A DNA stretch of 64,000 nt from Zoroaster sp. YZ-2022. Lineage: Eukaryota > Echinodermata > Asteroidea > Forcipulatida > Zoroasteridae. This document shows positions 44,561-56,793 of the stretch, piece by piece. The notes beneath the pieces are model-generated. The model worked only from the letters and a program-made list of their open reading frames with translations. It had not been told where the DNA came from and ran no database searches. The position numbers were made by a program, and so were the translations under genes. The stretch's first letter is position 1; every line of letters starts with the position of its first letter. Where the stretch lies: NCBI GenBank assembly GCA_029582265.1, contig CM055822.1:2973057-3037056 (forward strand). The letters are read 5' to 3'.

Positions 44561-45054
44561 TATATACTGAACAGCAAAAGAAACGCAAGTCCGAGGACAG
44601 CAAAAGAAACTCAAGTCCGAGGACAGCAAAAGAAACGCAAGTCTGAGGACAGCAATAGAAACGCAAGTCCGAGGACAGCAAAAGAAACTCAAGTCCGAGG
44701 TCTTGTCAAGTTTTCAAACAGAAGACAAACCATTTTGATTCTAATCACTCATTTAATGAAAAATGCTTTCAATTTGTGAGCTGAAAGTGACTTGAAATTG
44801 CATTGCAAGATTTTCACATTCAACAGTCACTTTCAGATCACAAATTGAAAGCATTTTTCATTAAATGAGTGATTAGAATCAAAATGGTTTGTCTTCTGCT
44901 TGAAAACTTGACAAGACCTCGGACTTGCGTTTGCTGTCCTCGGACTTGCGTTTCTTTTGCTGTCCTCGGACTTGCGTTTCTTTTGCTGTCCTCGGACTTG
45001 CGTTTCTTTTGCTGTCCTCGGACTTGCGTTTCTTTTATGCTGTTCAGTATATAT
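44561..45054. mobile_element. 494-bp near-perfect palindrome (fold-back element)
   Basis: The arms 44561-44793 and about 44824-45054 are inverted copies around a loop of about 30 bp. Outer ends are TATATACTGAACAGCA and TGCTGTTCAGTATATA, fitting a TA target. Each arm carries five 26-bp units (ACAGCAAAAGAAACGCAAG + TCCGAGG), at 44571-44700 on the left; one right-arm unit is 5 bp shorter. Confidence 0.9.
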
Positions 45055-45259
45055 TGGAATGAATATGAACAATCTGAATGAATGTTCACTTTTTTCTTGT
45101 AACATCACAATGAAATAAGCTAATTACATTTTACAGGTTAGTTTTTATTCAGACAATTAACCAAAATGGTCGGTTAGCAATTTTTAATTAATTTGACATT
45201 AATAACAATTACCATTTTCTCAAAGATGAAAACATTTTCTATGAAATAGTTTCTCAGGA

Positions 45260-45785
45260 TGATTGGTACTTGTACCAACATTTTTCCTGATTTCAGGATT
45301 TTTTGACAAATCTCCCTTTGCCTCAAAATTTTCTTGAAAGATGAAAAATAGCCACCAAGGAAAGAAAGAAGTAGCCTGTATTGTTTCCAAACCTCTAGTT
45401 TCATGTTTGTGGGGATGTGGAGAGTCTGTAAATCCTCCACAATTAAGCATCCAGGAGGTTTAAGGGGCTTTGTCCTCTAGACCAAAGGGAGACCTAGGCC
45501 CACTACCCATTTCGCAGGATTTTTAACTTTTGTCAGATCACACCCAGCGGCGTAGCCACGGGGGGGCCTGGGGAGGGCACGTGCCCCCCCACAAATTTCC
45601 AGTGCCCCCCCAGGTGCCCCCCACGAAAAATCCTCATAGTGCCCCAAAAAACAGAAAAGAAAAAGAAAAGGGAAAAAACCCATACCCCCTGGGCCCCCCC
45701 ACTGAAAAGCAATGCTCCCCCTGTGCCCCCCCACCGAAAAAGTCCTGGCTACGCCGCTGATCACACCCCTGTTTGTAAAAATTTG
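45260..45785 (+). mobile_element. Dispersed repeat P6 carrying a hAT-like MITE
   Basis: It shares TTTCAGGATTTTT, CAAATCTCCCTTTGCCTC, GGGGATGTGGAGAGTCTG and TCCTCTAGACCAAAGGGAGA with 55030-55295. Unlike that copy, it is interrupted at 45545-45759. Confidence 0.75.
45545..45759. mobile_element. hAT-like MITE with 8-bp target duplication
   Basis: It starts CAGCGGCGTAGCCACGG and ends GGCTACGCCGCTG. ATCACACC is present at 45537-45544 and 45760-45767. The related P6 copy at 55280 has a single AATCACACC, the empty site. Interior is runs of G and C with CCCCCCC. Confidence 0.9.
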
Positions 45786-45969
45786 TTAATTTGATAATCT
45801 GCCGTAAAAATGTTGTAAATTCCCTTAAAGCCTTCCAAGACTGACTCACAATTCTTAAACACTGATGCTCAGGTAGTCAAAGTCGAGCGCATTAGTGAGC
45901 TCACCTTGCCACAGATCATGTTATATACACAAGTCTTATGTACATGTACATCCATGATCTAAGCTTAAT

Positions 45970-46345
45970 ATAAAGGGAAGGTACAACATTGGTAAACACC
46001 TGATGACAAAGTTACTGAATTTTTAAGTTGGTAGAGGTACAGTGTACCAATCATCCTCAACATTTATTCTGACTGAAGTGTTCTCATTTCCAAAAAAAAC
46101 CAAAAAACAGAAATCTGCACATTTAAAAACAAATACAGATGGCAATGTTTTTCTCAAAAGTGTTTTCTGCAAAAAATTGTGAATGCGTTTTCACATTTTT
46201 TTCATGATCTTAGACTTGGCATTCAGCTGAAACCTGTGGGTGGCTGTGCCTGTATATGTACATGTAAATGTTTAATATCTCTTGATTCAAAGCGTGATTG
46301 AGCAAGCATACTCATAGGAAGCAGTTTTGTCAATATTACCATTAA
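45970..46345. mobile_element. K7-related copy with U81 parts in both orientations
   Basis: AAAGGGAAGGTACAACATTG at the left edge in + orientation. At 46275-46345 the minus strand of a U81 unit (TCTTGATTCAAAG, GCAAGCATACTCATAGGAAG, CAGTTTTGTCAATATTACC) faces it. Confidence 0.55.
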
Positions 46346-47039
46346 ATGTTGTAAATAAATTTATTTACCCAAGGGCAAAAAAAAAATCAGCCAATGGTAT
46401 ATTGCTTTGGACAAAATGTAAATCATCTTCCCTCAAAAAGGAATTCAAATGTATTGTATAAAGGCAATCTTTACTTGACTTGAATAATTGGAGTCATTAC
46501 AAACCAGAAATGCTCACTGCTACATTCCAGTCTGCTCCTGAATCACCTTTTTCCAACTATCATTCCTTTTCCTGTGTTTTGAAACACCTTTTTAGACTTA
46601 TCATTTACTATCAGGTGGTATTGCAAACACGACAAACACGATTTTATTCCACCATTTTGTTTTAAAGAACAATTTTACAGCATGGAGCTCAGTTGCCTCG
46701 TACTAAATATGTATGCTTTGATGACAATCATGCTAGCGTATAGTGGCTGCTTAAGTCTGTGGCCAGAGCCAATAATCTGTGAATCATTTTCAGATTTGTC
46801 CAATTACAAATAGCCCACATCTGTATATACGCATCTTTCCTTTAAGGATGAATAAGGACAGGTTATGTGTACCTTTAATCCTATAAGGTTCAAATGTCCT
46901 TTCCTTGGCCTTCTCTGCTTCTTAGTCTCATATTTTTCCCCCGTTTGTTGATCATTCACACATCTATGACCTCCACAAGCCATCATCGTATGACTTTTAT
47001 GACTGATAGATTCTCCCTTTTTTATATACATATTCCGGG
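46346..47039. other. Intergenic sequence
   Basis: No feature recognised. Confidence 0.4.
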
Positions 47040-47420
47040 TCTTTGTAAGAGCGCTGATGTGGAGCGATAAGTCTTTTCTCCACTGTTACACTTGGCTCGC
47101 CTCGAGCATATTTCTGATAGAAAGCTTGGCATGTATTAGTCGAGATCAGATGAAGTGCAAGCAATGCTCGGCTCAATCAATTCGCCCGTGATGATAAAAA
47201 TCATGTTGCTATTTCCATTGCCCCCAAGAAAGGGATTACATACACGGATCTAATGTGTGCGTGCCTTGCGTACTTTTTTTTCCCCCTGTAACGATCGGCT
47301 GCTTGCGTGATAATTTTTCTGTCAATTTTTTGTGCGTCATTTTGTCTGGGATCCCACCTGTCTTCAGACCCGATCACTAATGAGCCGGAGGAACAATAAC
47401 GTATTTCGAATCATGCGTCA
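47040..47420. other. Unique, balanced-composition island (possible regulatory)
   Basis: Complex non-repetitive sequence without a frame, for example AATTCGCCCGTGATGATAAA near 47180 and ACTAATGAGCCGGAGGAAC near 47375. Homeobox-type TAAT cores are present, but these are common. Judged on texture only. Confidence 0.25.
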
Positions 47421-47914
47421 TCTTTTCACCCCGCAGTCGTCTGAACATATACATTTAAATTCTGTCCAATATGTTATCATTTATAAGCCACATTTGCCTC
47501 AATCCAACTGTCTATTATTTCTTTCCCCCACTCCTTAGTCCTCACCTCCTCAAAAGCATGAGAAGGGGGGGGGGGGGGGGAATCGCAACTCAAAATAATT
47601 TTTTTTTAACTAGCCGGTGGCAAATTTTGCCGTGGTTGTTTTTGTTGTCATCTCAAGCATGTCTATACCCTCATCTACTGAATCTTTAAAAGTTTTCAGT
47701 TTTGATTATTCCGTTATTGCAGCTGGACATGGCTGTGGGATATAGTGCTTCTATGAATGATAATTTGACACACACAAACTGTTTGATAACATTTTGTTGA
47801 ACATTAAGGTTCCTCAGGGTTATTATAAATAAGTTTGAAAACCACGAGGTTGTGGCTTCATGTTCGTCTTTGGATAGGCCTATTTTTTTTTAGGGTGAAC
47901 TGACTGGGCCCAAT
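47421..47914. other. Intergenic sequence with a G-run
   Basis: A G-run of about 15 lies at about 47566-47580. No gene recognised. Confidence 0.4.
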
Positions 47915-48139
47915 TTAAAGGGGCAGTATCATCACAATCAGAGCAGACTTACGACAGGGCATGGAATCGGTGTCCTGGTTTAAGATGAACACGGTGACTG
48001 AAAATTACTGGCTCATTTATGCAGCAGCAATGGTAATTATGACCTTATCATGTGGGGGCATTATGACAGTCACTGAGTTAATCTAAAACTAGCACTCCAA
48101 TTCCATGCCCTGTTGATTGTGATGATAATGTCCCTTTAA
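47915..48139 (-). mobile_element. MT1 MITE with TTAA ends
   Basis: TTAAAGGGGCAGTATCATCA to GATGATAATGTCCCTTTAA, with TTAA at 47915-47918 and 48136-48139. It is in the opposite orientation to the copies at 28231 and 33401, as judged by the GAGCAGACTT side. Confidence 0.85.
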
Positions 48140-49952
48140 ACGCTACTCAGCTGCCAGAAAGTTTTTACTAAGCTTGGCTGATTACTTAGTGTGTTTATGT
48201 TTAACAAAAGGATTTGCTTAGTGTGTACAATTATATGAATTTGGCTGCAGAAATCAATGGAAAATATAGCGTAGTGAACAGTACTGGTATCGGAGTTGTT
48301 TTGAGGTGTCCTCCAAGGATCCTGATCAAAAAGAAATAAACCAAACAAGCAAACAATCAAAAATATTCACAGAAATTCTTGGAATAACACAAACCATTGC
48401 AAGCTTTCAAATGACTTCACATAATCAGAAGATTGTACAATTGATCAAACCCAAATAATTGATAGGAAAAAAACAAAAAACATACAAGTACTATTTGGAA
48501 TACATGTAGTTTGATTTGAACATTGTACTTGTGTCAACAATTTAAAAATAAAATGCGATTCCAATGATTTACGCATAAGTACACAAACAATTCTTTCTAA
48601 TTCTACATGCAGAATTGTTAAGATTTAATTTTGGTGCGCTAATCCTCTAACATGTGTATATGTAATGTAGATTTTCCGTCCTTTAGCCTGTCGAGAACAT
48701 TCCAAGTTGGAAGTTCAGTGCACTATGTCATCGTTTTGTGGTAGGTCACTGCCATAGGACAGGGTGTAATAACATTTGATTCTGCCTAAAAATAGAAATA
48801 AAATCAGTGTAGTGTTAGGGGATTACATTCTCTGTCACCAACAGAATAATCTGTGACTTACAGTGGACAGAATGGCACCAACAAATGACATGTGCTATAA
48901 TGCCTTTTAGGGGAGGGGAAGGGGGAGGGGAGGGTTGTTGATGCTTGATTTTTTTATTTCCTTGGCAAGCGTTTGCTTGCTTAGTGGATCGTTGACATGG
49001 GAGACAAGGGGTGGGGATTGATAAAATAATGCAAATCATAGATAATTTTAAAAAACGTCATTACAATCAAAGATTGAATTGCATCCTAATACATTTTTAA
49101 AATAAATACACAAAAAAAAATGTTTTCAAAACCCTCAAAGAGCAATAACAAAACAAACCAATAAACAAACAAACAAGACAATGTTAACAACATTCCATGC
49201 ACCACTCCACCCACCATACCCTTTCCCCATGCAGGTCTCTCCCCCTTCCCTACCCCAACAATTAATATTGCATGAGACTATCGGTGTTATCTGTAATCAT
49301 GCGAATACTATGAAAAGCTTGTCTTCCTGTATGGGCATGCATACTTGCATTTCAGGCTGCATAAATAATGTATACAGAATGTATACAAAACGGTGCACAG
49401 CCTGGTTTATAAACAATTTAAACAAATAAAGCTGTTTTATAACAATTACACCTGAAACACTTTATTTTTTGTACTACTTTCCATACCATAGGGTATGTAC
49501 ATGCAGCGTAAGTTTGAAGAACTCTTCTGAAACTGCTATCTTATCACAGCGCCACCATCTGACCAATGTGGACCAGGGGAACTACATCTTTAGATGCATG
49601 ATTCTTGCTTCATCAATAATAATAATAATATATAATTTTTACAAGCACAGTTCCCATACTGTCCCAATGCACTTTACATACATGTACACACTTGGCCAAT
49701 AACATTCTTCATCAGCTCCCTGCTACTTGTATATCCAGCCTTGAGATGATTGATTCATTGATTGAGATGATTGTAAAAAGTGTTACCCATTGGTCAGATT
49801 TGCCTTTATCATCAACCAATCAAATAACCCTGGATGGAACTTATAGCCAATCAGAGCAACGTGTAGACTCATCTGTATATCCCCTGTGTTAGTTTATCAG
49901 GGGAATTGTCAGTACATGTTCAAGTATGATTATGTAAAATGTACACATTTTC
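48140..49952. other. Intergenic sequence
   Basis: No gene recognised. The short frames at 49181-49892 are AT-rich and without motifs. A small (AAT)n lies at about 49615-49630. Confidence 0.4.
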
Positions 49953-50072
49953 CTGAAGACGATCAGAGCATACTGATTGAAATGTCAAGTTGTAACCACC
50001 AGTTCTCTTCAGAACTAATTACTACTCAATTGAGGATTTTCACATGATTTCACCACAAACAGCCTTTACTTA
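49953..50072 (+). mobile_element. S150 copy, diverged
   Basis: CTGAAGACGATCAGAGCATA, CTGATTGAAATGTC, AGTTCTCTTCAGAACT hairpin, CTCAATTGAG. The stem is kept with one G-T wobble. The distal tail is absent. Confidence 0.9.
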
Positions 50073-50538
50073 AATGTACACATGTACATATACATACATG
50101 TACATATACATACATAACTCTCCTAGCCCAGGCTGGACTTTCACCTTCGTGTACTACGGTGACGTCCAGGATTTAACAAAAAATTGCTTATATGGAAAAG
50201 AAATATTTTGTGTAAAATCATAAATTGCTGAATTTTTCACTTGTGTGAAGCTGCTGAAACTCGGCAGTAGATTCCCAAAGCATCTCACCGATGTTTGAAT
50301 TTCAAAAAATAATTTTCACTAAGTGTTTTTACTGAAATAATCCCAAGATTAACTTTAAAGAATTACTTGCGTTTTGATGGCTGTTCGTCACTTGAATGTT
50401 ATGACAAAAAATATGCCAGTGTCGGCATGGGTGCGTCAGCGTACATACGAGCGTGACAAGAACACATAAAACCTGCTGTGTAGAATATTTTACGCGTACC
50501 GCACATACGCAGCCATTTTGTCGCTACACACGCGTACG
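50073..50538. other. Intergenic sequence
   Basis: No feature recognised other than CATGTACATATACATACATG words near 50085. Confidence 0.4.
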
Positions 50539-50628
50539 TTAACCCTAACTCCCTAGACAACAAAGCCAGTTGGAGGATTTTGAAGGATTTTTATTATTTT
50601 AATACAATGCCTAGGGAGTTAGGGTTAA
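50539..50628. mobile_element. MT4 MITE, minimal 90-bp copy with TTAA ends
   Basis: TTAACCCTAACTCCCTAG and CTAGGGAGTTAGGGTTAA are perfect inverted ends flanked by TTAA. The interior has GGAGGATTTTGAAGGATTTT. The left end is the same sequence that starts the 44-bp satellite at 26635. Confidence 0.9.
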
Positions 50629-50959
50629 TGGACTTTAAAATGATGAACAACCATCGAAACTCAAGGATTTCTTCAGCGTTAAATCTGGATGTGCTTTCAA
50701 TAAAATGACGTAGTAAAAATGATATTTTGAAATTCGAACCTTAGCGCTTTGTCATTATAGTTGTTCATGGAAGTTTAGTACTGAGTTTCAGCCTCCTCAC
50801 ACAGGTAAGATTTAAACAATGTCATAAAAGATGTTTTCTGTGCGGTGACTGACCTGCTGGCTGATAGGACGCCGTTTCGGTGTATACAGAGACAGGGTCC
50901 TTATTTGGGCTAGTAACTCTCCTAAGGTCTATCATGTAAAGGTCTACTAATAATTTAGA

Positions 50960-51275
50960 GCCACTTTTATACTGTTGATAATCTTAACAAACTTATATGG
51001 AACAGTTTTACATAAAACTTAATTCAATGCTGTGAAGTTGATGATGGTTTCAAATATCCCTTGAAATATTTCTGTCTCGGCTGCTATCGTTTTAGTAATC
51101 TTAGTGAAATAATTTCCGAAATGAATTTCTGTCATCTGAAGACAGGAATTCCATGTTGGAGAGAATACACAAAAATTTATTGCATTTTCACTATTTTCTC
51201 GTTAACAACACAATGAAATAAGCTGAATCTTTCACATGTTGGTTTCTGTACATATCTCTTGATTCTTAGTATGGA
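50960..51275 (-). mobile_element. K7 copy (inverted, diverged)
   Basis: On the minus strand it begins near the U81-like ATCAAGAGATATGT and runs to the 3' GAAGTTGATGATGG / TAAGTTTTATGTAAAACTG region. ATTTTCACTATTTTCTCGTT is the reverse of the K7 body. Confidence 0.55.
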
Positions 51276-51889
51276 TGCATTTACGGACAATTTACCATAA
51301 GTGTACACTGGCTTTAAATGATGCAAATTGAAATTTCAGTTGTTGATTTGAAAATTTCAAAACAAATTAGACATAATGAGTAGAAATACCATGAATCTTT
51401 TTTCGTGATGAGACTACATCGCGGTTTCATTAATCGTAACCAATACTTCAATATTTTTAGTTTCAAACTGTATTTTGTTACGCTGCATAATTTATAATAT
51501 TCCTGATGCAGGTTTCTTGAAGGAGAACATGAAACTATTTCAAGAAACCCTTAAGTATCATATCTCTATCACAAGTATCAGTCCGATCACTGCTGGTACA
51601 GAAGCCTTCTGTGTAATCGTTATATTTTACCCATCCTATAGTATTATAAAAATACGTATACAGAAAATCCATCTTTTTCGCCCCAAGTAAATTATCTTTG
51701 TGGATTTTATTTTGTATTGCCTGCAGGTGACTCCTTGGAGAAGGAATTATCTAGAAAGATTGCATCTGTTTATATGAGGCATATAAAACATCAAATTAAG
51801 CTGTTTTACAGGAAAATACAGTAAGGGGGTGGGGGATGGGAAGATAAGGGTAGTGACATAGGGTGTAGTATAGATATATGAAGACTTTT
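51276..51889. other. Intergenic sequence
   Basis: No feature recognised. Confidence 0.4.
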
Positions 51890-52040
51890 ACAAGGGAACA
51901 ATGGGTGTCCTCGGTTGGTGGTTATTGTCTGCAAATGTCCTCGGTTGACAAACGTGTACAAATCAAATGGGAGATGCCTTAAAAAGTCCAACCACAAAGG
52001 GAATGGGAGAGGGGAACAGCAGGCATTAACTCAGTTTACA
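51890..52040 (+). repeat. Copy of the GT-region module
   Basis: GTGTCCTCGGTTG, ACAAACGTGTACAAATCAAA, TGGGAGATGCCTTAAAAAGT and GAGAGGGGAACA match the modules at 62690-62830 and 63230-63360, without GT runs. Confidence 0.65.
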
Positions 52041-52642
52041 TCATTAACAAATGTATGGGTGGTGTTGCAAGGGAGAAGTATCCTCATTCAAGAGAGCTAC
52101 CCTCGGGTTGACCCCTGCTGAAAATTATCATGTCTAATTAACATTTCTAATTAATATTTCTATTTAAAGTACAAGGACTGACATGTAAATGTCATCTACA
52201 AGATCTGAAGTCTCCCCACCCTTTCTCTCTCCACCTCTGGGAGAAAAAGGGACAATGGAGTGAGAATATGCCTTCATGAAGGCATGGGATGTTAGTTATT
52301 CTTCTACTTATAATGTGACCTGTTTTCCCACAATATGAACGTAAAGTTACACAATGTTTTTTTTTCTCTGGTATGGGCTAACATTTTACAAGTGAAATTA
52401 TTATTGAGTATGACAATTAAAATAATTATAAAGAATTAATTTTTAAACTTTCACAAATATTAATGATGAGTGCACACCAAGTGTTTTGTTACTATTGGAA
52501 AGTTTTTTTCAAAGAATTTGGAAGAAAAACATATTAGTTTTGAAAAATGCTGATTTGACTCTATTTGTGAGGGAGCAGACCACATAGATGTAAATTATTC
52601 TCCTGAGGGGAAAACAAGTAAAGCCAGATTGCATCACACTAT
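52041..52642. other. Intergenic sequence
   Basis: No feature recognised. Confidence 0.4.
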
Positions 52643-53226
52643 CAGGCCTTGAATATTTTGTTGAATATTTAGTAATATTTCCTTGGCAAAGGGCACATGT
52701 ACCTTGTATCAAAACGTCTTTAGGAGCCTTTCAAGGGGCACCAAGGCAGGCTAGGGATATCCAAGGAGATTACCCCTTGTAAAAAAGGCAGGTACCCCTT
52801 CCTGTATTTGGTTGTACTTTATTTAACTTTGAAAAAAAAATTGAAGCCAAAAATTGGCCCACAGCAAATGATTTGACCACATTTGTATCCTTGGGGGGGG
52901 GGGGGGTAGTCCTGTGACCTCAATCAATATATTTTTCAGGGGAGATTTTTCCAGAGGCTGCTTTTATATTTGTTCACTGTCCCTCCCTTGATAAATATCT
53001 GTCCATGTGCCTGTCCCTTCCTCTGAACCATGGCATGATTTCATCATGTTACGCCCCAGATTAATCCAGGCCTTGTATTTCCCAGAGGCCACTGCCTCTG
53101 TTTCCCTGGTCTTGGCCTTGGTGCCCCTTTGAAATGTTCCCTTAGACATTTTGGTTTTCTAATGGAAGTGCCCTTCATCAAGGACAGATTACTTTGTCCC
53201 ATCAAGAATGAAATTCCAGCCTTGTA
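52643..53226. mobile_element. hAT-like non-autonomous element
   Basis: CAGGCCTTGAAT at the left and ATGAAATTCCAGCCTTG at the right are imperfect TIRs. It shares CCTGGTCTTGGCCTTGGTGC and TTCTAATGGAAGTGCCCTT with 38055-38294. A G-run lies at about 52894-52906. No transposase frame. Confidence 0.55.
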
Positions 53227-54771
53227 CATGTACATCTTTTAATGGAGTAGAAAACACCACCATTTCTCTTTGAGCTAAGCTTTATTTCTAACATGCCGAT
53301 GTGTTCTCAAAGCCACTTGTTCATTGCTCCCACTGCTGTTTCAATAGGCCATATGGGACCATAGTCAACCAGCCTGAATTTATAAGCTTCAGATCACTAT
53401 ACTCTCCACAGTTCAGAGGTGCTTGTTGAAACAAGCCCTCTACTGGCAAGACATGTTACACGCTGTATATGTGTATCATGTTTATGTAGAAGTGTCAGTG
53501 GGCTAACTGCTTGGGGATTAGTGTGCCAAGTTTATATCTAGAATATGAAAGACTGAGATAAATTATTGGGCCTGAATGGCAGAATTATAGGCCCCTGTGG
53601 GATTGTGAGAATAGGGGTGGTTTGTAGCGAGAGCACCAAACCTGGTTGGTTGAATCACAGGTAACAGTAGACTGTCTAGAGTCCATGGTGGACTTGGAAA
53701 TCAACTAATCTGATTGGCTGAGGTCATCTTGTGTTTGAAGGCAACGTATTCTATGATGGCATGATGATGTACATGTACATGTATATTAAGGAAGAAAATC
53801 TAAGTGGCTGATTACCAATGCACACCGGCTGATTGGTTGACGCTGTTCAGTTGAAGCTGATTGATTGATGTATCTTGTTTAGTTGAAGCTGATTGGTTGA
53901 TTTGGAGGACTAATTAATCTGAGTGGTTGTGATTGAGTCTCCATTTTATTTTTTGCTTAAAGGTAATGACAACACAGTCTTTAAATCACTTGAAGTGGTT
54001 TAGTTTACAGTGTATATCAATACGATCGGGTGACCAGTTACCTACATCAATGAATAAAACATTTTGTTCAGTGATCTATGTTCAAATACAGTTAAAGAGA
54101 ACCAAAAGTAAATTTATTTCATTTAGTTTACAAGAAATATATCTTAAAAATATGATCATATTTTGGAGAAAACGACATACATGTACATTGTCTACTGTTA
54201 TAGGTTTTTATGTTTTGCAAAAGGTTCACTGATGTACAGTAACAACTTTTTGTCTTTCGACACAACAATTCTTTTTTTTCTCTAAGATAATTTCTCATGA
54301 TAGATACTTGTCCCAAAGGCACACCAGTTTTTGGATAAAAAATTAATTGAATAATCAAACTCAAAGAACATGTAAACTGACAAGAAATGTTTGAATATTA
54401 ACATTCTTTATCTCTGTTCTTGTATAACATTGTAATACTAGGCAGGTGGGTCAAGTGTATACGTGTCCGTGTAGGACTATGCATTTCTTCTTCATGTAAT
54501 GTCCCATCCTCAAAATTTGAAGACAAGTAACTGACAAATTTCAAATTTCATTCGGACGTCATGTAATTGAAAACTTGAAGCATTTCAGGAAAGGTTCCTG
54601 CTCTGCAGATGGCCTGACTCCTAAGTGAATTTTAATGGTACCGATCTCAGTTAAAGTGGCAACATGTACATGTACATCTGGCTTCAAAGGAGAACATGTC
54701 CAGAGATTTTGTTGACACTCTTCAAGGGACTTCCATTAAAAGAAAATAATTTAGATTCAATATGTATCACA
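53227..54771. other. Intergenic sequence
   Basis: Short direct repeats of GAAGCTGATTGGTTGA type lie near 53800-53930. No gene recognised; the 99-codon frame at 53933-54232 has no motif. Confidence 0.4.
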
Positions 54772-55415
54772 TCTTTCCTTTAAAAAGGAAAGGTACAACA
54801 TTTGTATTTGTAAATGTACATATTAATTTCAACCTTAAAAGTCTTTAAGAAGTGAACATCATTAAACCTAATATGTAAAAGTTTCATCATAACACATGTA
54901 CAGTGTATAAAGGCTCACAGTGAAAAAACGGTTGTGTTTTTAAAATTGTTTGAAAAGATGAAAAACTTTTTGAAATTTGATGCAACAATTTCTTATTTCT
55001 CTATTAAATTAAGAAAGCGTTTTACAGGTCTGTGATTTCTCAGGATTTTTCCTGATTTCAGGATTTTTAACAAATCTCCCTTTGCCTCAAAATTGTCTTG
55101 AAAGAAGAGAAGTAGACTGTATTGTGTCCAAACTTTTAGTTTCTTGTTTGTGGGGATGTGGAGAGTCTGTAAATCCTCCACAATTAAACATCCAGGAAGT
55201 TCAGGGGGCTTTGTCCTCTAGACCAAAGGGAGACCCAGGCCCGCTATACATTTTCCAGGATTTTTTACTTTTGTCAAATCACACCTCTGGTTTCAGACAG
55301 AATAATTTCTCAGGATGATTGATATTTGTACCAACTTTATACCAAGTAAGGTTTTAGATAATAATTTGTTTATTTGATAATCTAGTAATTATCAATGTTA
55401 TATAGTCCCGTTAAA
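54772..55415 (+). mobile_element. K7 copy interrupted by P6
   Basis: Left end AAGGAAAGGTACAACATTTG, right end TTATCAATGTTATATAGTCCCG (inverted AACATTGATAA). The K7 sequence TTTCTCAGGATGATTGATAT after 55295 continues the body before 55030. Confidence 0.65.
55030..55295 (+). mobile_element. P6 repeat, uninterrupted copy
   Basis: It carries all P6 landmarks and an intact AATCACACC at about 55279, the site occupied by a hAT-like MITE in the other copy (45260-45785). Confidence 0.75.
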
Positions 55416-55451
55416 CATCCTCAATGGCGAACATGTCAAACTTTACCCCAA

Positions 55452-55683
55452 TGATGGTGGTGATGGTGGACTGGTGATGCTGGTGGTGGTGGTGGTGGTG
55501 GTGGTGGTGGTGGTGGTGGTGGTGGTGGTGGTGGTGGTGGTGGTGGTGGTGGTGGTGGTGAAGATGGTGGTGATGATGGTGGTGATGCTGGTGATGCTGG
55601 TGATGGTGATGCCGGTGGTGATGCCGGTGGTGATGCCGGTGGTGATGCCGGTGATGCCGGTGGTGATGCCGGTGATGATGGCT
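55452..55683. repeat. (GGT)n / GATGCCGGTG low-complexity tract
   Basis: About 30 GGT triplets followed by interrupted GATGGTGATGCTGGTGATG and GATGCCGGTGGT repeats. It is open on both strands as poly-Val or poly-Thr, which is not coding evidence. Confidence 0.95.
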
Positions 55684-56169
55684 AGTAAATTTGTGCCCTC
55701 TATGATTCTATTCTTCAAGTTTAAAAACACCTTTAACTTGAGTAATTTAGTATCTTCAGATAAATTACTTTAGAGTCACAAAAAAGTATATTCCACCTGT
55801 TATGACTGTAATCCATTGGTCGAATTTAACAACTAGTTGGGTAGTCTCAGTGGAATTAATTCTCTGCTACTAAATCATTTCATTTTTATATCCCATAGAG
55901 AAAAAAACATGCAGGTGTTTGGTGTGTCAATGACCTCTTAATAAAGGGAGATTAAAAAAGTGTATTGAAAAATATATAAAAGTGTACATTGTGCATTGAT
56001 ATACTGAACACGGTGCACCACTGTCAGTGTCTAGATGCTTGTGTATAGAATGCTGTATAACCAGAGACAATTAGGTTCTTGACATTTGCCTAAATAAACA
56101 AGAAACAATTAATTCAATGTTTAACTGGCCAGACTAAAAAAAAACAATCAGTTAATTCAATGTTTACTT
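55684..56169. other. Intergenic sequence
   Basis: No feature recognised. Confidence 0.4.
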
Positions 56170-56269
56170 ATCCTTACTTTCTTTGAATCAAGATATACAT
56201 TGAAGGGAAGGAACAACATTGGTAATGTTGGCAATGAGTATGCTCACTCTCTTTGAATCAAGATATATA

Positions 56270-56498
56270 CTCACGGAATTTTAAAATGCATTATCCCAAT
56301 ATTTCACATATTTTTCAACAGCAGATTATAGCAGTGAGAAATAAGAACATAGGTTAACAATTTATGAGCGCAAATTTTCACATCATACTGACACAATAAA
56401 AGTGCTATGTACAATTATGGCTTCAATTTATCACTGCATATAAGTTATACATATTTATTGAGAAATATAAGTTGATGCGTTTTTAAATTCCGTGAGTG
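56270..56498. mobile_element. Tc1/mariner-like MITE A in U81
   Basis: Ends CTCACGGAATTTTAAAATGC and GCGTTTTTAAATTCCGTGAG, with TA on each side. The host reads AAGATA before and TACATTGAAGG after, as in the array. Confidence 0.8.
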
Positions 56499-56548
56499 TA
56501 CATTGAAGGGAAGGTACAACATTGGTAATGTTGGCCAAACTGCTTCTA

Positions 56549-56793
56549 CACTCACTGGCCAAAAGTATTGCAACATGCTCAAAATAGCACTTTACAAGTA
56601 ACAGGTGAGATGATCATTTAATCCGATTTCATCGATCGTGTATTACATAATTTTCGAGCAAGAACAGTAAAAAAGAACATTGACTTCAAAACACAGGCAC
56701 TTTCAAGAAGTCTTAAGTAGTGTAAATAAAATAAAATAAATTGTTGTAACACCTGAACTTTGGGGATGTTGCAGTACTTATGGCCAGTGAGTG
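56549..56793. mobile_element. Tc1/mariner-like MITE B in U81
   Basis: TIRs CACTCACTGGCCAAAAGTAT and TACTTATGGCCAGTGAGTG. TA is duplicated at 56547-56548 and 56794-56795; removing the element restores CTTCTATGAGTATGC exactly. No transposase. Confidence 0.9.

Noticed and set aside
55443..55773. Poly-Val / poly-Thr protein
   Set aside because: Low-complexity GGT tract; open on both strands.
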